From positions 42,850,727 through 42,914,726 of the forward strand of contig OY970824.1 of assembly GCA_963853835.1 (NCBI GenBank): 64,000 bases of DNA, read 5' to 3'. The notes beneath the pieces are model-generated. The model had not been told where the DNA came from and did not search any database. It was given only the letters and a program-made list of their open reading frames with translations. Positions 24,521 to 37,712 of this stretch are shown piece by piece. This DNA comes from Calendula officinalis. Its lineage: Eukaryota; Streptophyta; Magnoliopsida; Asterales; Asteraceae. Every line of letters begins with the position of its first letter. Position 1 is the first letter of the stretch. A program made the translations under genes and the position numbers.

Positions 24521-25220
24521 CTGCTAAATGATATTATGGAATTAAACGTTTTAGATCACAAACATAATGGAGTTAAACGTTTTAAGTATATCTAAAACAT
24601 ATTGGAGTTAAACTTGGAATTTAATGCTATGAAATTAAATGCTACATCAAGTTTGAAACTCGTTTTTTATATATACGAGGGAACATGGCCTGTGCGATGC
24701 ACGGGCTTTGTTCATGATATAACGTTATTTGAATGTATATCGTATACATTGTATTGGTGTAACGGGCAAAGTAATAAAAGCAAAATCGCTAACATGTTTA
24801 GGTTGATTGCGAGTACTCTACTAAATAAGCAAAGTTTGTTGGAGGAAAATGCAAAGTAACAAAACCATTATCATTTTTATTAGTGCAACACAAAACATGT
24901 TATGCATTTCATATAAGTGATACTATGAAGAACTTCATAGTTTGTGTTTTATAAGCAAAACTATGAATCAACAATGATATATCTACAACTAATGTCGGTT
25001 AATGCATGCATTAGTTATATTTATGCGTTCATCAGTGAACAAATACGAGCTGCCACACCGAATTTTTATTTAACGACAAACGTTGTATGCAAAAAAGTCT
25101 TATTTTATCTTTGATTTATTTTTACCAATTATTTAAATGTTTATTCATCATTCAAATAATAATTAAATATATGATTTCTGACGTTATTCTCATTGTTATA
25201 CATTATATATCTCGAAGCAT

Positions 25221-25370
<150 letters not shown>

Positions 25371-26294
25371 CTAAGAACTATTTAATTTCAATCCTAGCCA
25401 TTGAGAAATCAATCTAATGGTGTAGATTCGAAAATGGCATATGTGTAATTAATAATGCAATTTTGGTCAGATATTTAGTATGCAAAAGGGTATTTTGGTA
25501 AACCATTAAATAAAAAAATTAAAATCAGAGAATATATCATGCACGTTTAGCGAAGTTTCCTAACCTCCCCCTAAGATTACGTAAATAAGTCCCACCTTCC
25601 TAAAATCATTGGGTTCTTTTGAACTAAGAATACGATCGACAATGGTTTAATATCAACAAAATCGGCAGAAAGTGGTACACGATTCTATGCTTATTTACAT
25701 GATCTTGCATATTTGCATTATTTATATCAAAATACGAGAGGTTTTTTTAACCATCTGAGTTGTGACTAAGGTTTGACGGCGTTTTGAAGGTTGAAGATTA
25801 AGCAGGTTTCAATCGGCGAAAAATCTCAGGTAAAACTTAGATTAATACACATAAATTGGCGCGCATTTGTGTTTTTCGACGTCATTAACAACTTAATTTT
25901 GCAAAAATCTATTACGGGGAAATTGGGAAAAATGGGATATGGGTATGAACATATACATACATGCATTTTGGAAGTGGGTTTTTTATACTAACACATATGA
26001 TTTTTGGAAGGGGTTATATGTGTAAATCGTCGTTTACATTTCTGAAATATGGCATTTTGTTGGTGAAAATATTGGATATCAAAAGTGTAAACATTTAAAC
26101 ACGATAAAGAGAAAAACTTTTCTGGGACATCTTGATTCTGTAATTGATTATTATGATATAATTTTTGGGCATTAACAAGTTGAAATTTCAACTTTTATGA
26201 TAAATTTAACTCCAACATGAATAAATGAAAGTGTAATTGATTTTAATTGCACAAATGGAATTACAATATAGCATGTATGCATATTTTAGAAATA

Positions 26295-26333
26295 CTAGCT
26301 TCATAGCCCGCCCGCATGGGCGGGCTTGCTTCG
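26295..26333 (-). mobile_element. Helitron 3' terminus (GCCCGCC hairpin family), second
   Basis: On the minus strand: TTCGAAGC, then a perfect 9-bp stem (AGCCCGCCC/GGGCGGGCT, loop GCAT, 26305-26326), then CTAG ending at 26295 next to T. The element body would extend to the right; its 5' end was not found. Confidence 0.75.
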
Positions 26334-28811
26334 AAAAATAAAAGGAATATACAAAAAAAAAACTTAAGAAATCATATAGTAATCTATTATTGAAATGATG
26401 ATAAACGTGTTTTGATACATATCACAAATGGTATATAAAATTTAGAAATAAAATAAAACTTCTTTATATACGATATTTGTTGTTGAGTTAGTGTAAGTGT
26501 CATCTTGATCGCAACAAATAACTTTTAATTATTTCTTGCTCTTAACTTTCATTAATTTTGAATGCATTTTAATTTGGAAATATCATAAAGGAGGAAATTT
26601 CACATTTCCTTTTGAATTCCGGAAATATTAACCGTATGGCTGCCTTGTGATATTTATTAGAAACTTTAATGAAATTCCTATTTTAAAAAAATTCTTAAAA
26701 TCTTTACTATATTTTAAGAAATCAAATCGTTAGAATTTAAATTCTATTCAAATTTCTTGAAATTTTTTTTTTAAATATAGTAAAGATTCTAATAGGAATT
26801 CCATCCATATATTTTAGAAATTCTATTCAAATTTAAATTTTGAAATCACACAAATGACTAAAAGCCTCTTTCAGTCAGCATCACACGTCATCAAAAAGAT
26901 CAATCAAGCGATGGGAATGGACATGACATCATGAAATTGTCATGATTAGCTCCGTATATAGGTGTTAGATTGTAATTTGGTTTGAAATTATATATATATA
27001 TATTTAATGTAATTTATCTTTCTTAAAATTTATGTGATAATAATGAAAATGTTACCAAATTAATAAAATAATGTTATATACTTGGTCCGATATTTACAGT
27101 CAATAAGAGTAGATATCTGAAACTTTCAAAACCAATAATTGAATTTTGTTGTATTTAGGAAATAATAAACAATACTCATTTTATTTAATTAGGAACATAA
27201 TATTTGGGCGATCATACAAAATTTAGATCATTACATTTTTAAATAATAAAACTTTTGGTTCATAATATGTTTGAATTGAATCATAACATTGGTTTTTCAA
27301 AATTTCAAAACTATACTCATTTTGTAGAAAATTTAATTTTAGAAACTTTGACATTTTTAAAATTTTTTGTTTACAGAGAAAAACAAAGTTATAATCAAAA
27401 AACGAAGTAGGGGGATTTACAAAAATTACTATAATTAAATTATAGGTAGAGATAAGAACGAACCAATTGTACAATTCCACGTGGCATATTGAACCAATGG
27501 TAGAGCTTCAAAGTGATGAGTTGTCATGCAAAAATCAAATGTAGGCTCATATATAGGAGAAGATACCATTAATGGAATTATTGTTGCGTGAAGGTGTTAC
27601 CAGAAGCGGAAAAAAGAGAGATTTAATGAACAAGATGATTTTGTAACGACTAGGTTGTCAAAAAAGAAAGGTAATTATAAGATATCATTTATGCACAATT
27701 TATAAATATAACAGTTCTTTAGGATTGTTTATGATGTATTTTAAGTGAGATAATGAGGATAACATTAATATGCCATATAACATAAGTGTTTGTTATATTA
27801 TTAAATAAATAGTAATGATAACATTGATGTTTCTGAACAAAATTTCTATTTGTCCAGAACAAACTTTTTGCGAAATATGCTTATAGCATCGATCATGGAA
27901 GGGCGGATGTCTTTTACAATTCTGAGCTGGTCGTTTTAAATGGCAAACAGGAAGGTATAAAAAGATTTCAGGTATATATGTGATGAGGTGCATGTAATCA
28001 TTTTTCGGGCAAGATTTGAAAAAATGGATTGTGGTTTGGAAGGTGACAATTCTAGGCTGATGAAACAAATAAAGCTTTTGAAAACAAGATATGCAATAAG
28101 GCTACTGCTTTCAGAGTGCAACCTTAACAGAAATGAGGTGAAAGCAAAGTTGGATGCTATGATTTAAGTTGGTTTATTTTTATTTCGCTTTTGTTAGTAA
28201 ACATATGTGCGTTTTGGTTTTTTGAAGACAATTATTTTTATCTTTTTTTTACGAAAGTTATGGAGTTTCTGGGTTTTTTATTTTTTGGTAATTGAATGTT
28301 AGACGTTTATTAAAATAAAATTAGCCTATAGTAACTAAACTAGTTGATAAGAAAGTCAGTAAAATATATGATTTATATTTAACATGTATGATGATGTTGA
28401 AAACGAGCAAAGTAACATGTATGTTACATTAAAAAACGTAATATAGTAATAAAAAAGAACATTTATGTTACAGACCTTTGAAAACATGTATGTTAATATA
28501 AAACTATAAGGTATTTCAAACTCACATGTATGTTACAGATATTTGAAAACATGTATGCTAATATACGATATGATATGTACGTGATTCAGTTACAAGGAAT
28601 AAGAAATATACGATCATATTAGATCCAAGATTGTAGGGATATTTTAAATAACTACCAAATATGCATCAATCGGTTTTAATTGCTAATTGTCTATATAACC
28701 CCCACTGAATTTAGTTATATAAAATAAATGAAAAATACTCTAGTAATTTGTGATTGGTTAATCAAGGGTTCTCATAGCTCTTTTTAAAATTAGGGTTCTC
28801 AATATAATCTT

Positions 28812-28815
<4 letters not shown>
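26334..28815. other. AT-rich body of Helitron-like region
   Basis: Mostly non-coding. A small open frame at 28024-28167 (plus, 47 codons ending in TAA) is Leu/Lys-rich and looks like a terminal exon but is not recognised. At 28380-28570 a motif ACATGTATGTTA recurs about five times. At 28750-28815 two GAGAACC motifs (minus) resemble the modules at 42001 and 62874. Confidence 0.35.

Positions 28816-28892
<77 letters not shown>
28816..28892. repeat. (TA)n microsatellite
   Basis: About 77 bp of pure TA between a GAGAACC-type module and the gene-fragment region. Confidence 0.95.
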
Positions 28893-28895
<3 letters not shown>

Positions 28896-29052
28896 GAGCC
28901 TACATTTGACTAGTCTATGACAACTCAGCCGTTTCGAGCTCACTCATTGGTCGAATTTGCCACGTGTAATTCACCCATTGGTCAACGAATCTTCCTATTT
29001 CACAGAACAGCAAATCAACTTTTTTAATTACGGAATACACTTTACACCCTAA

Positions 29053-29320
29053 TTGTTGTTTTATCAGCCGTCCAACAACCCTAATTCTCTGTACCCACAT
29101 CATCTTCTTCGTTCTTCCAAACAAGCCTTGCATCAAACCTTTCGTAATCAAATCTTCATCGGCAATATAATTAAACCAGCACCCAATTTCTTCACCCGTT
29201 ACTCACAATGTGGTTGGATTTTAGTAAACAATGTGGTCCAACGGGAAGCTGCCAGAACAACAACAAGAACCACCACCAGTTCCGATGCTCTCAATCCCAG
29301 TCACGGACGCACACACACGG
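29053..29320 (+). pseudogene. possible captured first exon
   Basis: An open frame of 90 codons, rich in Ser, Thr, Arg and Asn and poor in acidic residues, ends near a GT donor-like GGGGTAAGTT at 29320. The composition resembles an organelle transit peptide. The family is not recognised and no link to the ABC1 exons downstream is shown. Confidence 0.3.
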
Positions 29321-29703
29321 GGTAAGTTTCTTTTATCCAATTCATGATCTTTATGAAACCAATAAAAAGTCACTGCCTTGATCGGGAGGACTAATATATC
29401 TTCATGTGGAAATCTAGGGTTTCTAATTGATTCTCTATGTTATTAATTTGTTCATCAAGGTTGTTTTTTTAATAATTACTTTTTTATATTTGGTTCCTTA
29501 CGATAAAAGATTATGACTTTGTGATGAACGACAGCCCTATGCTACATATTAAGGGGTCTTGTGAAAATTTTGTGAAAATTTTGCATCATGTTAGCTGAAA
29601 TTTTCTTATGCTTTGTCTCTTCATAAATTCATAGCCATCAAAAAGTGTGGTTGTATTAGCATACGCATATCTTTACATTTTGATTATGTTTCATGGTTTT
29701 CAG

Positions 29704-29956
29704 GTAGATGATTTGGAATTTATTCAGAAAATGGGAATCAATCCAACACAGGTTGTATTTTAGTGTTTTTTAATGCTTAGTCAATTAATTTTTTTAATAT
29801 TCTTTTCGTTGTCCTGTTTTATAGAACTAAACTTTTACATAATATGGTTCGGTTCAGTTCGCGTAAATCACCGAAATAGTAATTGGAGCCAGTTTTCGGT
29901 GTTTGTAATTGTATCATATTTGTTAATTTATACACGTAATATTATAATGATTTAGA

Positions 29957-30040
<84 letters not shown>

Positions 30041-30613
30041 TGTATAATATGCAAGTACCGAACACTACCAATACTATAATACCAAAACAAATTCCAAGTA
30101 CATAGTTAATTAAAAGCAATAATTGATTTATGTACAAGAATCATATTCGACTAATTTGAAATTTTGGTTTCTTGAAGAAAACGTAGAGATTGATTAATTA
30201 ATTAATTAATTATGTGATCTTAATTTATTAAAGGTTGCAAAAGTGTTGTTGGAAGCATTTGCTGAAATGATATGTGTCCATTGTTTTGTGCACGGAGATC
30301 CACACCCTGGTAATATATTGGTTTCTTTGGATGAAAAACAAGGGTTTTCTTTAGGTAATAAATTAAAAATAGGTTTAATTTCTTATTTTAATTTCTTGTG
30401 ATAAATATATATATTACAATTTCTATTTGCAGTTCTTCTGGATAATGGGATTTATAGAAGTTTAGATGAAGAATTTCGACTTAATTACTGCCAACTTTGG
30501 AAAGCATTAATTCTTTTGGATTCTAATAAAATCCAACAACTCGGCCAACATTTTGGTATCGGGAAATATGCTTCATATCTACCCTTCATTTTCAGTGGAA
30601 GAACAATCAACAG
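29704..30613 (+). pseudogene. ABC1-type atypical kinase fragment, three exons
   Basis: Exons 29704-29751, 30234-30354 and 30433-30613 have GT-AG borders and join in frame with no stop. The first encodes VDDLEFIQKMGINPTQ. The second carries the ABC1 signature FVHGDPHPGNILVS. The third has LLDNGIYRSLDEEF, then LNYCQLWKALILLDSNKIQ and GIGKYASYLPFIFSGRTI. This is the middle-to-late part of an ADCK1/AT2G40090-like kinase. The usual LLDHG is LLDNG here. No N- or C-terminal exons are present, so it is a fragment; the intact frame suggests recent capture or a still-transcribed chimera. Confidence 0.75.
29956..30041. repeat. (AAT)n microsatellite
   Basis: About 86 bp of pure AAT/ATA repeat inside an intron of the ABC1-like fragment. 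Confidence 0.95.
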
Positions 30614-30875
30614 GTGACAAGTTTTACTCATTTTAATCAGAGCAATTTATTGGACAAGGTCAAAATCTGTCAAAATCGGTCAAAATCAGTCAAGGTCAAC
30701 AAAAGGTCAAGCTTACTTACTTAACCAATTTTATATCATCACCCTTATTCTTTTAGTTAGGCCATTTCCATGGTAGTTTTTTGTAACTGAATTATGACCC
30801 GTTCCCCTTTAGTTAGGTTTTCTTTCTATTTTTTAATATTTTTATGAATTTATCTATCTGTCATGTCATTTACAG

Positions 30876-31000
30876 GTGACGATATTTAGGTTAATAACAA
30901 GGGGAACAATTGAAGAAAAGAATGATGGAAACGTCCAGGAAAAAGATTGTCTTAGAGCATTTAGTCGTCGGCAAGCTGAAAAATCGAAACCTGAATAAGG
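30876..31000 (+). pseudogene. CHD3/PICKLE chromatin remodeller exon fragment
   Basis: A single exon-like block with AG before 30876 and GT after 31000. It starts with a reading that matches IFRLITRGTIEE of CHD3-type remodellers (PICKLE). After an A-run the match moves to another frame and continues as KKIVLEHLVVGKLKN. The frame break shows the fragment cannot encode the original protein. It lies 260 bp after the ABC1 exons, on the same strand, although the source genes are unrelated. Confidence 0.75.
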
Positions 31001-31979
31001 TATTTTTTTACATATTTAAAACAATACATTGTTTGGATTGGCCACACAATATGCTCGTCATCGTATGTTTTCCTACTTTTATTCTTTAAATTCATGAATT
31101 TGTTAATTTTTCTGCATGTTTTTTTAACTTTCAACCAACATGCAACACTTTTAACCACTGCCGAGATTTCTTTGAAACAATTACACTGATTAGTCAATCT
31201 TTTTTCTCATATTTGTGGTTCATATGAGATTTTTTGAAGCAATTATACTGATGAGGAAGATACAAGAAGATGGCAAATGACCAAAAGACGAGGAGACCGT
31301 GAAGTACACAAGTAAGTCCACGGGTCAAAACGGGTACGGGTCGGCCCAAAACACTTATAAACATTTAGTGTGTTGAAAATGATTATAATAGTATAAATAT
31401 TTTAATAAACCAATTTAGGAGGTTGTACTTGTATCCAATAAAAATACAATTTAGTTGACTTTCGACCCGTTTGACCCATATCCTTTTTAGCTACTTCTTC
31501 TTACCCGTTTGACTTTGTTAGAGATAACACATTACATCTATCAGCCAGCCCATTTATAAGTAAATCCTTTGAAACTGGCATTTCTACATTTTAGTATATG
31601 ATAATATGTTTGTTATTTTAACTGAAGTAACTAACTTTTTACATGTATATTAATGTTTTTTAATGTTTTGTTACGTGTTGACAAAGAAACACCAGGTTGG
31701 TGTAGTGACCCGCGTTTGCCTCCATGCGCAGCGTATGTACCCAAATTCCTACCCAAAGAAAAAGTCAACACGAAAAATATTAAATTGGACAAAAGTCAAT
31801 AGAGTTGACTATAATAGTCAACCCGATATTTTTTTGGAACAGATGGAGCACTGCAGATGAACTTCACATCTTCATAATTACTCTCTCTGTCGCATGGAAA
31901 ATACTAACTTTTTTTAATAACTAATTAGTGCGTTAATTAGAAAACAATATTTTTACTATACTAACATAACTATTGAATA

Positions 31980-32243
31980 CTCCCTCCGTCCCACAAAAAA
32001 CTTCCCATTTGGCTTTTGCACAAGTTTTTAGGTGATAGTTAGTGGTGGGGTCATTGATAATACTTTTGATTAAAATATAAGGTTGGATTGGAGAGAGAAA
32101 GATAGTTAGTGGATATTAGTTGTGGGGTCTTTACTAATAATAGTTTTTTATTATGTGGAGCCCATCAAATATGGGAAATGGGAAGTTTTTTGTGGGACAA
32201 AAATTTAGAGTGAAATGAGAAGTTTTTTGTGGGACGGATGGAG
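31980..32243. mobile_element. Stowaway-type MITE
   Basis: Ends CTCCCTCCGTCCC and GGGACGGATGGAG, flanked by TA at 31978-31979 and 32244-32245. 264 bp, non-coding; the subterminal GGAAGTTTTTTGTGGGA is also inverted. Confidence 0.85.
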
Positions 32244-32249
32244 TATATA

Positions 32250-32585
32250 CTACCTCCGTATCAAAATAAGTGATATACTTTCTTAAAAGGGGTGGAACAA
32301 AATAAGTGATACACTTCTAAATCTTACCTTATTTGGCAAAAAAGTGGGACCCCTTCTCTACTAACTATCTACTTTAATAAAGTCAAATTACCCTTTTACC
32401 CTTACTTTTACTTTTAAAAATCATTAATATCACTTTATTCAAAATAAGTGGGACCCATTCTCCACTAATTACCTATTTAAATCTATTCTAAACTATCATT
32501 TAATCTTTTGCCTCAAAAACCGTATTTCTCCAAATGTATCACTTATGTTTCTCCAAATGTATCACTTATTTTGATACGGAGGTAG
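32250..32585. mobile_element. Stowaway-like MITE, CTACCTCCGTATC family
   Basis: Ends CTACCTCCGTATCAAAATA and its complement, flanked by TA (32248-32249 and 32586-32587). 336 bp. It starts 6 bp after the previous MITE. A relative lies upstream of the kinase gene (43081-43392). Confidence 0.9.
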
Positions 32586-32770
32586 TACTATTTTGGAGGT
32601 TGTATACATTATAATCAACTCTCCATCACTTTCAAGTTTCAACTTGTTTGACCAATTCGACCAGTTCCCCTTTCAAACAAATTTGTTGATTTGACCCGTT
32701 TGACAAGTAAACGGGTCAAAATTGCGACATCTAAAATAGGATTTTATTAATTAATTTTTTATTTATACAG

Positions 32771-32837
32771 ATTTGTAGAGATCATGGCTCCGGTTTTTAC
32801 TCGAGATGCTTGGCGTTGCGTGTGGCATTTAATCCGG
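32771..32837 (+). pseudogene. DUF707-family exon fragment
   Basis: An AG-bordered block reads FVEIMAPVFTRDAWRCVWHLI, closely resembling the FVE(V/M)MAPVFSRAAWRC segment of plant DUF707 proteins of unknown function. A second block at about 32932-32962 starts NDLV as expected for the next exon but then diverges. It is a third unrelated gene fragment on the same strand. Confidence 0.65.
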
Positions 32838-32962
32838 GTAAACGATATGTACAATCATTTTTTTTATTTAAAAAATTTTATTTTATTATTAGACAAATTT
32901 TAACATATGATACTTTTAACTGTAAATGTAGAATGATTTGGTCACATGGTCACATCGAGCAG

Positions 32963-34380
32963 GTTAGTTTGACCCGTCTACCCAAGTTTTTTTTAATAAT
33001 ATTATTTTTATTCTTATAAGAAAATATTTAGGAGATTTTATGTATTAAAAATACCCTTTAGGTGACTTTGAACCGTTTTCCTTTTGACGGAATTGCATGT
33101 AAACTGGTGACAAGCAGCCTTTCAAGATGGAGATGATGCAATACGAGATGGAGTGCAGGTAATGTGGGTTGTGTTTTAACCAAACGGGTCAAATAATATT
33201 TTTGACTGAAAATGGTCGGTCAACTGGGTCATTAAACATATTGAAAGTCAACCTAAGTCTTTGTTTTTAAGTCTATCTTTTCCTAAAATCCACATCCGGT
33301 TGGGAGTATTCCTAACAATATCATTATTATTGCTCTAAATTTAGACTTTCTTACGGTTTTTTCTTGATTCGCGATCGATTTTGTTGTCTCAGTTTCATTT
33401 TCGATATCAGGTTATCATTTCCGATCTGTAGTGTAGTTTTTGAGAATACTTAATTATAGACGTGTAATTTTTACTCGTATTTAATACATTATTTTCTTAA
33501 TAATGTCAACTCATATCCAAACAAGTGGGTCGGTTTAGGTTGGCACAAAACCACCTTTACCCAAAAGGCCAAAATTTAAAAATATTACAAGAACTACAAT
33601 ACTTCAAATAATGATCATATTGGTCTTGAATAAAATGATTTAGGTTATTTTTGACCCGTTTAACCATTTATTTTTAAATCTTTATTTGTTTTATTTTCAG
33701 CTATGAAGATCCAACCTTTTATATATCATCAGATGCATCAACAACTTTTAAGGTTACAAATTTAAAGTTTATGTTTTATGTTTCATAATTTAAATCACGT
33801 GAATTGATAAATTTTTCTTTTTTGATTGTATTCTATGCGCTATTAAGGTACAAATCAACTGTTGTTGAATACTTAATAATTAGGATTGGTTAAGTAATAT
33901 CGCAATCCAGGAGCTTACTGTTTATCTTCACTCTATAATTATTGGTCATAAAGAAGCAATTAGCCAAAAGAAACAGTTAGCCAAAAATTGGTCAAACTTC
34001 TATGCAGTTAGAATTGGTTATAAACGAAGTGAAGTTTAGAAGTTTAAATTGGTCTGTAAGTTTAGAAGTTACAAAACTGGTCTCAGTCAGATTTGTGCAA
34101 TTAATATTGGTTGTAATTATAAGTGTAGATATTTTTGAAATTATGGTCATTTTTATTATATTTTTCAATATGCACATAAAATTAGCCATTGTTGAGTTTT
34201 TATTTGGTTTTGTTGACTTGGACTTAATTTTTTCATACTATCGCCTCATACCTTAAAGGTTATTGTGTTTGTCTTTCGAACCTATCATATTAATTTTGAA
34301 TGTTGCAACATTTGCTTGACTATATGATTCTATATGATTTCGTACATTTTTTCTCATCGTTATATATTTTATTTCTCGAA
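32963..34380 (+). other. rest of putative Helitron body
   Basis: AT-rich intron-like DNA with repeated TTGACC/GACCCGTTT motifs and short exon-like blocks near 33110-33170 and 33702-33750 that I do not recognise. The ORFs at 33992-34256 are overlapping and AT-rich. Confidence 0.3.
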
Positions 34381-34384
34381 GCTA

Positions 34385-34413
34385 GCCCGCCCATCGGGCG
34401 AGTTATGAAGCTA

Positions 34414-34414
<1 letters not shown>
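34385..34414 (+). mobile_element. Helitron 3' terminus (GCCCGCC hairpin family), third
   Basis: CTCGAAGC, hairpin GCCCGCCCATCGGGCG, then a short spacer and CTAG ending at 34414, followed by T of a (TA)n array. It is on the same strand as the ABC1, CHD3 and DUF707 fragments upstream, making it the likely end of the element that carries them. Confidence 0.75.

Positions 34415-34508
<94 letters not shown>
34415..34508. repeat. (TA)n microsatellite
   Basis: About 94 bp of pure TA between the Helitron end and the next module. Confidence 0.95.
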
Positions 34509-35362
<854 letters not shown>

Positions 35363-35446
35363 TATATATACATACATATATATATATAGATTCTAGTTTA
35401 TTAAATATTGGTAGTACATAGATTCTAGTTTATTAAATTTTTAAAT

Positions 35447-35763
35447 TTAATAAAATTTATTCATGCATGTATACATATATTTGATTAATGTATTTGATGA
35501 GGGACCCCCAAATATTGGTTTGCATTGATGTCATTCATGCATGTATACATATATGTATAGATAAAACTTAGGTAGTACATACATGAAAACATATACATAT
35601 ATGTATACACGCATGAATGACATCAATGCAAACCAATATTTGGGGGTCCCTCGTCAAATACATTAATGTGTATTTCATGATCATTTCATTTCAAAAATCA
35701 ATGGTTTAGATTGCGTTCTGCTGGTTTTGTAGCCTTAATTGGTTCTGATTCTAATTATACACT

Positions 35764-35764
<1 letters not shown>
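35447..35764. mobile_element. large foldback element, truncated second copy
   Basis: The same family as the preceding element. The right arm is complete (about 35589-35745) while the left arm keeps only its inner part (about 35475-35560). It lies directly downstream of the first copy in the same orientation. Confidence 0.8.
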
Positions 35765-35886
<122 letters not shown>

Positions 35887-36053
35887 TTCTAGTTTATTAA
35901 ATTTATTCGTAGTACATAGATTCTAGTTTATTAAATTTTTGATTGGCTCTGAACTCTCTCTCTCTCTCGGCGGCTAACCCTAGCTAGGGTTTTCGGCCAG
36001 ATTTCAATTGCTGGTTTCGTTCTGTGTCTCTCCGTCAGGGTGGGGGGAGGGTA

Positions 36054-37712
36054 ATGGCTCGCAAGATTGGTGAGCGTTGGAACAATGAAAAGGAGAGGGG
36101 TTTCTCGAGAAGCAAGGAGTCGGATGTGAGTCGTATTGCAACGTCTTTTTATGTAACGAATTTCCCGAAGTCGTGGGAACCTAGGGATCTGTTTTTGGCT
36201 ATGCAGGCGTACGGTGAAGTGGCAGATGCATATATTGCCGGAAAACTTTCAAAGATAGGACGCCGATCTGCGTTTGTCAGATTTATTAAGGTACATAATA
36301 TCGATTCTCTCTTGGCTCGTTTGAATGATGCATGGTTCGATTCAAATCACATATTTGCATCAGTTGCTAGGTTCGATCGTAAAGATGTTAAGGGAACAGT
36401 GAATGTTCCAAACCCTAATTATATGCATCGAACTATACTACAAAACCCTAATAATAGATCGTGGAACAATGGGGTTAAATTTTCGGATCTGTTTAAATCT
36501 AATAGTACTTTTTCTCATCCCAAATCAGTAAATGGAGTGGGGAAGGTGGTGACTGAAAAGAAGAATACAGAAACTGAAAGTAAAAAAATAGTTATGATAG
36601 ATAAGGAGGATTTAATGCCGATTAACGATGAGGGTACCGTTTTAGTGGGGAAGGTTCATGATATTTCATTGATAGAAAATATTAATATAGTATGTGCGAG
36701 AGAAGGTTTTTTGGATGTTTCTGTTCAGTATCTAGGTGGATAGTGGTTGTGGTTGGAGTTTGATAGTGCAATCTCGTGTGAACGGTTTAAGTTGCATGAG
36801 GACATGCAATATTATTTTGTGCTTTTGAAGGTTCTTGATACAGATTTTGTGGTGGACGATAAAGTGGTGTGGATTCGGTTTGATGGGCTTCCTTTGTTGG
36901 CGGGAACCATAAAAGCCATAAAGAAATTGATTGATGGCTTTGGAGATCTTATGTTCGTTGATAATGATAGGTCGGATAACGGGAATGGCATAGTATGTGT
37001 TAAAACTAAAATTGGAAGGAAGATTGATGAACATAGGGTTGCGATGGTCAACAATAAGGAATATTCGGTATGGTTATATGAACTGGCGGTGTGGGAGCCT
37101 AAAATAAAAATGGTGGAGTCGGTTAAGTCTAGTGATGATGGTTCTTTTGATCAAGAAAATGACGAGGTTAGTGAAGAAGAGCAAGAAGAAGAAGATGGTG
37201 GTTTTGAACAGGAGGCGGTGGGGGTGAGGTCGGAAGTCAAGATTGTGGATCCGGAATTAAGAAGTGGTACATGCGAAAATGCAGCCCAATATAGGCATGT
37301 GGGAGATGACGGCTCAAGTAGTTCAGCGCAGAAGGTTATGATGGGAGAAGAAGGGTATGGGGGGGAAGCGGTCGGAAATGAGGAGGCTGTTCCGTCGGAT
37401 ATTTCATTATCCAGACCTCCTGGTTTTGAGAACGGGGGAAGTAAAGGCGCAAGTAATGAGGATAATGGTGGTCCCGGAAGTGGTAAAAGTCTACAAAATG
37501 AAACACAAGTGCGTAGAACATCCTTCTCAGAGACGTCTAACTCAGCGATGGGAAGGAATAAAAAGAAAAAGCATGCTTCACCAGTTTCTCTTATTGATGA
37601 TTTGGAGAGATTCATTGATATAGGGAGTGCTTTCGGTCTTGATATGGAAGGGTGCCAAAGCTCTCTTGAAAAAATGATTAGTAGAATGGGAGATGATAAG
37701 GGTCGTCCATGA
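36054..37712 (+). pseudogene. LINE ORF1 (RRM and DUF4283-like), one in-frame stop
   Basis: ORF1 encodes an RNA-binding protein that coats LINE RNA. The ATG at 36054 is the first in frame; upstream the frame opens only at a GTG. Residues about 30-110 form an RRM (TSFYVTNFPKSWEPRDLF, then RRSAFVRF). After a TAG at 36741-36743 the same frame continues to 37712 with a DUF4283-like segment (WIRFDGLPLLAGT), an acidic Glu/Asp-rich linker and a Lys-rich C-terminus. No CCHC zinc knuckle was seen. The final codons overlap the ORF2 start (ATGA at 37709-37712). Confidence 0.8.

Noticed and set aside
24666..24715. possible fourth Helitron end (GCCTGTGCGATGCACGGGC hairpin)
   Set aside because: A GC-rich hairpin is present next to TATATA, but no CTRR end lies at the expected distance.
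29952..30137. ORF with a poly-Tyr run
   Set aside because: Reads the (AAT)n microsatellite on the minus strand.
36812..37615. minus-strand ORFs opposite LINE ORF1 (154 and 80 codons)
   Set aside because: Shadows of ORF1; they lack family features and the sense frame has clear domains.
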